Assembly: GCF_029784155.1 (NCBI RefSeq)
Contig: NC_073693.1
Coordinates: forward strand, 151,034,843-151,098,842
Reading direction: 5' to 3'
DNA length: 64,000 nucleotides
Origin: Uranotaenia lowii
Lineage: Eukaryota; Arthropoda; Insecta; Diptera; Culicidae
The notes beneath the pieces were generated by a model. The model was given only the letters and a program-made list of their open reading frames with translations. It was not told the origin of the DNA and searched no databases. Positions 41,601 through 53,600 of the stretch are shown piece by piece (the first letter of the stretch is position 1; each line of letters begins with the position of its first letter). Both the position numbers and the translations under genes were made by a program.

Positions 41601-44600
41601 GGATTTCGGAACCGGCCAGATTGGCCGTGGCCAGGACCAGGTGGCCCCGAACCACTTTTCCTATCAATTCCCATCATGTACAGGCCAAGAGCTTTCTAAT
41701 GATGTGTCGCAAGTTAAAATCTGATCATATTGATTTTCCGGATTTCGGAACCGGCCAGATTGGCCGTGGCCAGGACCAGGTGGCCCCGAACCACTTTTCC
41801 TATCAATTCCCATCATGTACAGGCCAAGAGCTTTCTAATGATGTGTCGCAAGTTAAAATCTGATTATTTTGATTTTCCGGATTTCGGAACCGACCAGATT
41901 GGCCGTGGCCAGGACCAGATGGCCCCGAACCACTTTTCCTATCAATTCCCATCATGTACAGGCCAAGAGCTTTCCAATGATGTGTCGCAAGTTAAAATCT
42001 GATCATTTTTATTTTTCGGATTCCGGAACCGGCCAGATTGGCCAGTCCACACGGCAAAGTCAGCAAGGAACCGTTTTGACTGTCGCGACTGTCATTTTAA
42101 TAACATTTCATTCTGATTCTGTTGAATGTTACGATTACATTCTGTGACATTCAAATTGTTAAATGTCGCCATAACATTTGCCATTATGAATGTCATCGAA
42201 GCAACGACCGACATTAATCAGCTTATCGTAACATTTTTTCCCATGACTATGACAGTCTCGATGCAAGCTGTGACATTCGTCCCAAATGTTATTTGACATT
42301 TTTTCGAAGGAATTTCTTAGCGATGACATTCACAAAATCCAAAAAGGACATGACTGCGACAGTCGTTTTCGTACTGATGAATGTCGCTCTAGGCTTCAGA
42401 AAAATGTCGAATGACATTCGGACAGTTATCATCCCTGTCCAAGATTGCAGTAAATAGAAGTTCACAAACTATATGCATATCAGCAGACGTCTGTGTTTAT
42501 ATACGTTGGAACTATTTTTATGTATAAGTCTGATGAAACTTTTGACAAAATAACCCACTCATGACGTCCATAAGTAATACAGTGAGCGAAATAAGAATAG
42601 CACCACTACACTCAGAGGAAATCTTATTATAAATTTCATAAGATACATCTTATGAACCGCTTTTTTGTGTCCAAACTAATATTTCATAAGAGTCTTATGA
42701 AATTCTTTCAATATTCATACGAAGTTCTTATGAAAAATAGAAGCAGCAGCATTGTGAAAAATAATGAACACATTCATTCCATCAGCCTCGTCGTCGTACC
42801 AAGCACTAACCAGTTGTGGATTCGAGCCATTAGTTTTTCTCAAAGTTGAAGGTGTTTTTGTTATTCTACATGGTAAGTTTATTTTTTGTGAACGTTCCAA
42901 TTATTTGTTAACGTAAACCCATATTTTTATGTTTACTTTTCAGCATGTTGACCGGCGAAAAGGATAAGTTCAATGGACCGGGTGCGGCAGAATGACTGTT
43001 GGAACCGTGCCGTGATGTGCTGCTTATGATGATCATAATGTAATTGTAAACAAATAACAAATTACACAGAAAATAAACTGAACGTTTTCAACATCAATTA
43101 TTTTAATATTTTCTCATCAAACTTAAAATTTTCTGTTTCCATAAGCCCCTCTTATGAAAAGCAACAACCTCTCATTGAAGCAGGTGTTCATCTGAGGAAT
43201 TCATTCGCTTCATAAGACAATCTTATGAATTTCATAGATTTTTCTTATGGCGCCACTTCATAAGAGAATCTTATGGTATATATAATAGTATTTTTCTGAG
43301 TGTATGTGTTTTGCTTGTTAAAATATGAATGATTGAAAATTACGAAAATTTTCTCCCACAGATTGTTCTGAATTGCTTAACGGATAAATCAAGCATAAGT
43401 TTACTTTTTTTGGACGTAGCAATTGGCGTTGAGGACCAAAAATGTGGAAAAGGGGTGCGAAATAAGAATAGAACCACTTGAGTTTTTCCAACCAAACCAG
43501 ATTAGTTTTAAAAATTTACTGTGTAAAAGTGAATAACAATACTTCTACGAGTTATTTAACAGATAACTGCATTTTCAGGAGTTTTCCAGAATTCCAAAGG
43601 TTTTCAAAGGTTTTAAAATGGGGGTTTTAAGAGATCCTCCTCTAGCGTTAAGAAATTAGATATTTGAGCTATAAAACTGCTTGATTTCTTCATTAACATT
43701 CATAAGTATGATGCAAAATGATGAAACATAGATTTGAAGCTGAGTTTGAATCCAAAAAGCAGGTTGGAATTCAAAAATACTAATGTTTTTTAATAATCAA
43801 ACACTATTTCTCTAGTTTTGAGTCATAGATGGAAGCACTATTTTGCCATTAAACCAAATTCATGCCCATTTTCGAATATCCGGGATTAATTAGGGAGTGC
43901 TGGATGATTTTGGTCAAGAAATAAATACATGTACCGTGTGAACGCTTTGGAAATTCTAAGATCACTAAATCCAAAAAAAAATAGAATTGCATCAAGGTCA
44001 CTAAAAGTGAATTTTTTGGACCGATTATCAGAATAAAGTTTTACTTTGGGATGCAGCTTGATGGACCAGACGGCTAGCAGTATTATTGGTATGATTTGCA
44101 ATTGAATTGGAAGTTGAGATGAGCAGGAATTTTGGCGGTTGTATATTTTTGTGCTGGTGATTCTTTTGCAATTCCGGAAAAGCTTTCTGCAGCGTGAACT
44201 TCCACAAAACTGTAATGGGAAAATACCTCAAAATGATGAATATGGGCCTAAATAAACCTGGAAAATCAATATTGAGACAAAATTTGGTGTTAACTGCAAG
44301 ATAGTGCTGCCATCTACGACTAGAAACTGGAAAAAAGTGTGGTTTACTGAACAAAATCAAAGTTTTTGATTTCCAACCTATTTTTTCTGATTAAAAATTA
44401 ATCCCGAATGTTTGTTTCATCATTTTACGTTATTTAAAAGAATAGAGTAAGGTGGTGTAAAAGTACGAGTCGGGTAAAAGTACGTTTTGTGATTATCCCA
44501 AACCGAGAACAGTAAAATTCAAAACTCTAACGTGGATTGATTAAGATTTGGACTGCCTACATCCAGACATAATTTTTATTCGTAGAAGTTGATAATACTC

Positions 44601-47600
44601 CGTAAAATGAGGTAAAGTAGCTTTTTTACAAAAATGATGTAATATTCAAAATTACGGCAAACATGTTTGAGCAATCGAGATTCTGGTATTCGATGAAAGT
44701 TTTAATGTGTCTGTTTAGTTGTTTTCAACCACTTTCAAATGCCAAAGAAAGAATTTAATTTATATGTCTCTATTTTTCACAATCAACTGTGAATTACAAG
44801 AAACCTTGAAGGGGTAAAAGTACGAACTGTAAATGGGGCAAAAGTACGATTAATATACAGGGTCCACTGAAATAAATCTGAAAGGAAAGTGTCAACTTTA
44901 TTTTTAAATGCACTGGAAACATCAGCGCATATTTTTGTTTCTACAAAGACTTGTTCGCACGAAAAATTGCTCAAATACGATGAGAACTCAATTTCGAAAA
45001 CCTGTTGAATAAGGACAATAAGTAGAAAACTGTAAATTCGCGCAGGTTGTTCGCCCATGTATAGGATTTGTATCAGAAGCGAACACAGAAGCTGCTGCTG
45101 TAAGCAAAGATTGATACAAAATAATATTCCTCTTACCTTCATGCAGAATTGTGGAACTCGTACTTTTACCCCACATCATTCGAACTTTTGCCCCAGAGGT
45201 GGGGTAAAAGTACGTTTCAAAAGCAGTTAGGCAAATTTACTACTGCTATCAAATGCGTCGATAGATTATCTTCGTAATTTTTTAGAAGAGAGACTAAAGT
45301 CTAAGGAATCAAATGCTGTTCTCGGTTTTTTGGAATAACAACTACAAATTTTTCTAAAAATAGGATAGCACTAAGGTCGTACTTTTACCCCACCATACTC
45401 TAATGTTTATAATTTGATAAAGAATTACAGTTCAAATATTTAATTCCTTAACGCTAGAGGAGCATCTCTTAAAACCCCCATTTAAAAATCTTTGAAATCC
45501 TTTGGAATTCTGGAAAACTCCCAAAATGCCGTTTTCTATTCAAATAACTCGTAGAAGCATTATTATTCACTTTTAGATAGTAAATTTCCGAAAATAATCT
45601 TGTTTTTGTTAGAAAAACACAAGTGGTTCTATTCTTATTTCGCACCCCTTTTTCACATTATTGGTCCTCAACGCCAATTGCTACGTCCAAAAAAAGTAAA
45701 CTTATGCTTGATTTATCCGTTAAGCAATTCAGAACAATATGTGGAAGAAAATTTTCGTAATTTTCAATCATTCATATTTTAACAAGCAAATCACATAGTG
45801 GTGCTATTCTTATTTCGCTCACTGTATAAAAAAAACTAATTGCAGTATTTATTAGCTATGCACATTCAGAATAACGAACATTATTTTGAATCATTTATCA
45901 AAGACCCAGAGAGTAAAGCTGTTGGGTAGGAAGAAGCAGGGGGAGTCTAAAGATGTTTTTCAAACATCTATTCTGTAGGGTTTGAAGTTTTTGAAGATGT
46001 GACAAGGAAGCTCTTCCCCATATCAAAATAAGATAGTTTAGATGAGACTGAATAAATGCATACTTAAACTTTAAAAGAACATGTTGGGGCACTTATAGCG
46101 TGCTCATGGCACACTACTGGGAATTGTCTCGTTGGTCAGTTCGTGTTCGTTGAACGAACTGCTTTAGCGCCACCTCTTTTGATTGCCCTGCGAGAACCGT
46201 GCCCTCAGGGCGGGTCGTTCTAAAAGGATCTCAAAATGGATACGAAATGCCCAGTTCGACTGGATGAAATAACAAGTAGTCCCGTAGCCACCTCTTCGGT
46301 GCAGAAGAAGACAAATGGACACAGCGTTCTATCCCCTAATGAAACACTCGCTTGTGCTTCTCATCACTGGCTCAAAAATACGCAATCAAATCTCCCCCAA
46401 CATGTGATCGAAACAGAAGCGAGTGGACAGATTTCCCGAGCAGTCCGACCCAGAGTAAAAACTCAATCTAAAAACTAATAGGATAGAACCTGTGAACCAC
46501 CTTTTAACCCAAGGGCTCAATGTTCGGGAAAGCACAAGAAAAATGACTAAAAACATGATATTGGGAGTAACTTCAAAGGACATGTATTGCATGATTGTGG
46601 TTTAATACAGCATGCCTAATTGTATTGTGTGAACAAGCCGGAAGTATCGGACCGGAAATGATGACTTCGGTGGAGTTGATTCGGACACGTGGTTACTCAA
46701 CACCGGGATGAGTATTGGCGATTTCAGGCGTTCGCTGAAGACGATGGCGGTTCAACAAGCTGCTGGTGGCTGGAGCATTAGGTGATTGGTCGTCAAAAGT
46801 GACGGCGGACAACCCATCCGACGTTGTAGGCCGGATGTTGGATCCTTCCCGTGGCTAGTTCCGGAGTGGTTTACGATGATCCGGTAGCTGGTTACTAATC
46901 GCTAGATGTGCGACGGTCCAGAATTCTTTTCTTTTTGAGTTAAAACGCACACGAATTCTTTTTACCGCACACTTTCTTCTACTAGCTTCTAATCAGACAA
47001 TATATAGTTAACTTAGACGCAAAACAAGACAACCTCGCTATCTGCTTTTACCACGGGATGAGATCATCTTGTAGATTCAAGGGAATCCTCAGTTCGGGTC
47101 CAAGGAATTAAAGGGTGATACGGTCAAAATTTGGTCAATATCAACTTGACGTAGTTCTTTCAATTTTGCATCTAAAAAACATGAACACCCCTCATTTTAA
47201 AGGTGTGTGTGTGAAGAATGTTGCTCCTATTTTGATTTTGGAATTCACTCTTCAGTTGTCAAAATGCCGTCCAAGGAAGAAGAGCAGCGAATCAAAATAT
47301 TGCTCGCGCATCGCGAAAATCCGAGCTACCTGCAAGCAAAGCTGGCAAAATCGCTAAAAGTTGCCAAATCAACCGTTACAAATGTAATTAAAGTGTTTGG
47401 AGAACGTTTGTCGACAACCAAGAAGTCTGGATCGGGGGGGAAATCGAAAACCGGAACTCGCTAAGACGACAAAGAGAGTTGCCGGTAGTTTCAAGCGAAA
47501 CCCTAACCTCTCTCTCCGAAATGCCGCAAATGAACTGGGTTTTCCGTCTACAACCGTGCATCGAGCCAAAAAAGAGCCGGACTATCGACTTTCAAGAAGG

Positions 47601-50600
47601 TAGTGACTCCAAATCGCGATGATAAACAAAATACGACGGCCAAAGCACGATCCCGGAGGCTGTACACGACGATGCTGACGAAGTTTGACTGCGTAGTAAT
47701 GGACGACGAAACTTACGTCAATGCCGACTACAAGCAGCTTCCGGGACAGGAGTTTTATACGGCAAAAGGAAGGGGAAAGGAAGCAGATATTTTCAAGCAA
47801 ATGAAACTGTCAAAGCTCGCGAAGAAATATCTGGTTTGGCAAGCCATCTGTACCTGTGGCTTGAAAAGCAGCATTTTCATAGCTTTCGGGACTGTCAACC
47901 AAGAAATTTACGTGAAATTTTGAATAAACGTCTGCTGCCTTTCCTGAAGAAACACGGTTGTTCCGAACTGTTTTGGCCGGATTTGGCATCTTGCCATTAC
48001 GGTTAAAAGGCCATGGAGTGGTACGCCGCCAACAACGTGCAGGTGGTTCCCAAGACAAGAACCTTCCCAACACGCCAAAGCTCCGCCCAATTGAGAAATA
48101 CTGGGCTATTGTCAAGCGTAACCTAAAGAAGACCAAAAAACTGCTAAGGACGAGCAGCAGTTCAAGGCAAACTGGCTTTCTGCGGCGAAGAAGGTGGACA
48201 AGGTGGCTGAACAAAATCTGATGGCAGGGGTTAAGCGTAAGGCCCGGCAATTCAGATTTGGAAAAGCGGAAGCCTAACTGAATATTTTTCCTAAATTTTA
48301 TACTAATTAAACTTGGAAAATAAATTTAATTTGATTTTTTAAATAAACGATTTCACCGATTTACACGCGTTTTCCCTTGACCAAATTTTGACCGTATCAC
48401 CCTTTATTTCTGGTTTCAAAAGGCGAGTCAAAGAATTCCCGAAAGATGTCATCAACCTTTGGACACAATTCCATAAATCTTCAACCAACCCGAAGAAGTG
48501 ACCTCTCTTTCCTTCCTAAACAACCAAATTAATCCTTCTCATGACGATCCACCCTTGGACCCATATTTTCTAAGATAATCGTGTCAACAGATGACGCTAA
48601 GCGCTTAACTTCTCATTGAGACAATCCTCGCTGAGCGCGAGTTTAATCCACTTCCTTTTAACATGTGCGTTTTGGCATGGAGCTACATCCAGGCGTTTCA
48701 ATTTTTATGGCTCATCGTTTACTACCACGTGATCGAGAATATGATTTCGGCGAAATTTAATCCTAAATAGACATTCATGGAACAACTTTCTCTAGTGAAA
48801 ACAACTAGATGGCGCTTAATTAATAACTACATTACTTCCTAAATAAATAACAAATAAATTAATTAAAGGGTGATACGGTCAAAATTTGGTCAAGGGAAAA
48901 CGCGTGTAAATCGGTGAAATCGTTTATTTAAAAAATCAAATTAAATTTCTTTTTCAAGTTTTATTAGTGTAAAGTTCAGGAAAAATATTCAGTTAGGCTT
49001 CCGCTTTTCCAAAGCCGAAATGCCGGGCCTTACGCTTAAACCTTCAGATTTTGTACAGCCACCTTGTCCACCTTCTTCGCCGCAGAAATCCAGTTTGCCT
49101 TGAACTGCTGCTCGTCCTTAGCAGTTTTTTGGTCTTCTTTAGGTTCCACTTGACAATAGCCCAGTGTTTTTCAATTGGGCGGAAATCTGGCGTGTTGGGA
49201 GGGTTCTTGTCCTTGGGAACCACCTGCACGTTGTTGGCGGCGTACCACTCCATGACCTTTTCACCGTAATGGTAAGATGCCAAATCCGGCCAAAACAGTA
49301 CGGAACAACCAAGTACCTTTCCCCTTCCTTTTGCCGTATTAAACTCCTGTCCCGGAAGCTGCTTGTAGTCGGCTTTGACGTAGGTTTCGTCGTCCATTAC
49401 CACGCAGTCAAACTTCATCAGCATCGTCGTGTACAGCCTCCGGGATCGCGCTTTGGCCGTCGTATTTTGTTTATCATCGCGATTTGGAGTCACTACCTTC
49501 TTGTAAGTCCGGCTCGTGTTTTGGCTCGATGCACGGTTGTAGACGATACACCCAGCTTATTTGTGGCATCTCGGAAAGAGAGGTTAGGGTTTCGCTTGAA
49601 ACTACCGGCAACTCTCTTTGTCGTCTCAGTGGCTTCCGGTTTTCGATTTCCCCCCCGATCCAGACTTCCTGGCTGTCGACAAACGTTCCCCAAACACTTT
49701 AATTACAATTGTAACGGTTGATTTGGCAACTTTAAGCGATTTTGCCGTGCGATTAGCTCGGATTTTCGCGATGCGCGAGCAAAATTTAGATACGCTGCTC
49801 TTCTTTCTTGGACAGCATTTTGACAACTGAAGAGTGAATTCCAAAATCTAAATAGGAGCAACATTTAACACACACACACCTTCAAAATGAGGGGTGTTCA
49901 GTTTTTTTAAATGCAAAATTGAAAGAAATACGTCAAGTTGATACTGACCAAATTTTGACCGTATCACCCTTTAATTACCGCTTCACAAACCAACACAACT
50001 TTCTCTAGCATAATAGCTAAATAATAACTAACTGAATAGTTAATGTTTCTATGAGTTGTACACACATTTTAATAAATAAATCGGATAACTAAATAAATAA
50101 CAATTAAAAAAATAAACAATCAACTTTCTAAGTAGTTAGATAATAACTTTATTAATAATAATTATTCATTTCACAACGGCTATAGATAAACAATAATTTG
50201 ACATACAATTAACTATCCAATAAACGAAAATTGGACGAATAATTAGATAAATAAATAATCGACAGCAATAAATGAATAACAAAATAAATAAATAATTAAT
50301 TGAGCAAACAAATATATCACAGTTTGTAGTTAAATTTATTTACAAAACGATACTAAATGTAACCCTGTTACACACTAAGTTCCACAAAACACCGCCAAGA
50401 GGAGATTTTTTTTACTAGGTTCTCTGGGTGACAACTCCAAGAAAGTGTTTTATCCAAGTAAATTCATAAGTAGGGGAGAGCGGGGTATCATGGGTCACTT
50501 TTTTTCTTTACTTCATTACTTCTTTATTGTGAAAGATAAAAAGAAAAAAATAATAATGGAAAGTTTTTCTACATTTTTAAAGTATCATTAGGCTTTTTTG

Positions 50601-53600
50601 TTTATTTTTTAAATACATGAATTTCCCGAGTTCTGACTGTTTAAAGAAAAGTATTTTTTTTTTATTTTGAAAAATTGTGGGGAAAAGTGGCCCACTTTTC
50701 AAATCCAAATTGACAAGATAACATGCAAAGTTTATGAGTTGACTCAAAACTTAAACTTCATAATTCATTAAGTTATTTTAAAGCAATTTCCGATGTGGAT
50801 ATAAAAAAGAGAGTTGTTAATGATCGATTATTTCCTAATTCCTGGCTCGCGAACGTTTTGACAAAATTCTTTATACAGGACTTTTGTTCGCCTCTATCGC
50901 ATTGGAAAAATGGACATAATAGTTTTTTTTACAATTCTTTATTTGGCATAAGAAAACTTTGCATTAAGGAAAAACGTGTATTAAGTTCTGTAGGTGTATA
51001 AAACACCAAAATATGGGTGGCCCAAAATACCCCACAAAATGTGGCCCACGATTCCCCACAAGCTATGATTGGCAAATAGTTGCGTTTGTGAGATTTATTG
51101 ATGTTTTATCGAAAATTCCTTTTCCACGTGAAAAAACTTGACAAAACTAAGATCATAAGCGTATGAGCATACTTTTGTTATGTACTTTAGGTCTCCCACG
51201 GATGCATTTTGCAGGTGCTTATTTAATTTTGTAAAACCTTTTTTCTTGGCTTGTTAAATAAAAGAAGCATATGATACGTACATAAGTCAACAACATATAG
51301 AAAAACATGTTTACGCAAAGCGCATACGATGACAGCTGGATTGAGATTTATATCTAAACACACAGCTGAGATATTTATAGTAGCCACGTTTCCCCATGGC
51401 CCACGTTACCCCACTCTCCCCTACATAAAGCAATTTACTCTCTCAATAATAATTTGGTCATTATTTGATAGTATTATTTTATGTGATGAACGAAACCACA
51501 TATATTTGGTTTTTGTATGGTTTAGAGAAAGCAAGTTGGAGTTAAAATATTTTGATTGTATTTTAAAATCATTTTCAATTTGTTGAGTCATAACATTCGT
51601 TCATGCTGCAGTTGCTCGTGAAATGCCATTCGGAACAATCGAGCTGTGCGCTTATTCCCTACGCTGTTGAATTTTAAGGGGGAAACAGTGATTCGGATTG
51701 CCTTAAAACAAATTCGAAACATATAAAAGGGAATGTGTTACGATCTTCTGTGTGTCGTGTTGGGGAAAACAATAATTAATCAAATTATCCCAAATTAATG
51801 AAAATGGCGGCTAGTGTTAATGTTAATTTTTTGTCCCGGGAATTCTGGTTGAGTGATCAAATCAATTTTGGTTGTTCTGATAGAGATGCAGTGAAATATC
51901 AAGTGAAGGCGCAGTTTTTTTTCGGCTAGATTACGTGTTATCCGAAGTGAATACTTAAATAGCATGATTGAAAATAAGAGTGATCTGAAAGTGAATTTTT
52001 GAAATTCGTCGATTTTTTTATCATTTGCTCCGCTAATTGATCAAAGAGGAGAGCCTCAAAGAACGGCATTATGTGTGTGCGTGTGTTCAGCTAGTGAGAA
52101 ATGGAGAGAACTGACAGCACTAAGTGACAGTGCTGTGGCTGTAACCGTCGTTGAGAGTTTTAAACCACATGACGTGTGAACGTGCACCGCAGCTGAGAAG
52201 CAACTTGGTGAGATCTTTCCTTGTTATTTTGTAAAGAAAATATTTTTTGTACCAACGATACTGGGCATGAAAATTTCTTGAAATTGTGGTTTCAGCTTTT
52301 TATTTTCCTTATTCATCACTTTACCATCAATGTTGATTTTGTTCAGATTTCAAATCAAATTCTAAGCTGTCGATTCTGACTCGCCAAATTGTTTATTAAT
52401 TGTTACCTATCCTTTGATTCCCTTCATTCAGATTATTTGAGCCAATTTAGATGCTGCTGTTTGAATATGTTTGCCTTACATCTGCTCTCGTTGCAAAGGA
52501 TTTTTTTTTAATTTTCTAATGCTCTCGGTTCGAGAAACTTTTTATAATTGAAAATAAATGTAGATGTTACTTCGTTACAGTGTAGTTAATTGATCCTTGA
52601 GCTATTTAAATGATTTATTAGTTAACCATACCACTACAATAGTTAAAACGGTTCTCAATTCTTAAAGATTTCTAAACGTAACTTAAGTTTTTTTTTGTGC
52701 AGGTTTTTCAATGTAAATAAAATTCTAACGCTTTGTAACATGCTTAACAAAATAATTATTCGTATTTTGTGCCGATGATCAAATCAATCTTTTTTTCACT
52801 GTTCCAACAACCTAATTTATTTCTCTTAATATTTATCATATTATATGTTTTTATATCGTGTTGATTAAGTCAAATTTCTGATATTTTATGTTTTTTATAT
52901 TTAACACTTTTTATTATATGTTTATTATATTTAATATTTATTATAATTCATTTATATTATATTGCATTGTTTTTACATATTTATCAGAGGGAATGCATCT
53001 GGGGATAACCCAAGGAAATTATTGCAAGCGGAGTGGATTGCCAACCATTGTAGGTTTTTATGGGTTGGATGCCTTCTCTCGACGAACCATCGGCCGTGGA
53101 AGCCCTAGAAGTCAATTCGAAGGCCAAGCCACACAGACATAGGCTGGACCTTGCTACCGATGGGGGAACCATACATACATACATACATACATAACATTCG
53201 TTCATGCTGCTGAATAAAAAAATGTTGTATCATCAGCAAATAATCGAGCTGTGCCTTTAAGTGGTAAAGCACAAAGATCCTTTGTATACAAAAGTAAAAG
53301 TAACGGACCAATTGCAATGTCGCTTCCTGGGGGAACACCAATATCAATGTTACTTAACTCTCATCCGCATTAGATTTCATTACCCTAATCAGCACTAGGA
53401 GTGTCAATTTGACACCACAAGCTCAAATCGATATAACTTTTGGCGTGTTAAACCGATTTAAGGGGGGGGGGGGGGGGGGTGTAGGGTCTAACACTTTCAA
53501 AAAATCGATTTTTTTTTTATTTTCTTATTGTAAAACATTTCAAGAATGTTGTGTCAAATTTTCAAGTCAATTGAAGCAAAAATGTTGAAATTATAAGCCT

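Larger units (their letters stand above)
19814..42437. mobile_element. Giant non-autonomous hAT-type element carrying satellite arrays
   Basis: The left end CAGGGATGAGAA and the right end read inward as CAGGGATGATAA form terminal inverted repeats. Both are flanked by the identical 8-mer TCCAAGAT (19806-19813, 42438-42445), the hAT duplication length. Inside each end lies 325-395 bp of subterminal sequence dense in GACAGTCG, GACATT and AACATTT motifs in both orientations. Satellite in minus orientation (20139-28152) and plus orientation (31598-42043) follows, with a spacer of nested MITEs between. A gypsy element (6463 bp) is a later insertion. No transposase is seen, so movement would need help in trans. 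Confidence 0.8.
42580..45824. mobile_element. Tc1-like element with nested MITEs
   Basis: Ends CAGTGAGCGAAATAAGAATA (left) and complement (right) are flanked by TA (42578-42579, 45825-45826). Long mirrored arms (about 43370-43670 and 45440-45824) share the segment around GCGAAATAAGAATAG and CTAACGCTAGAGGAG-like motifs. Two younger MITEs sit inside (42609-43302 and 44445-45400), and a decayed transposase lies at about 43990-44360. The end sequence is of the Tc1 type. Confidence 0.8.

Noticed and set aside
31598..42043. Array resembling CRISPR-like regular repeats
   Set aside because: Units are contiguous 139-bp tandem copies with no unique spacers, in a eukaryotic intron.
31658..42147. Dozens of 90-residue open frames, one per satellite unit
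   Set aside because: They start at TTG, overlap each other by half, and arise because two frames of the 139-bp unit lack stops. There are no start sites, splice signals or domain features.
44783..45179. 119-residue minus-strand frame
   Set aside because: It lies within a MITE and has no recognisable features.
46236..46478. 80-residue frame as a possible gag or LINE ORF1
   Set aside because: Composition is compatible with a retroelement leader but there is no motif, so no gene is called.
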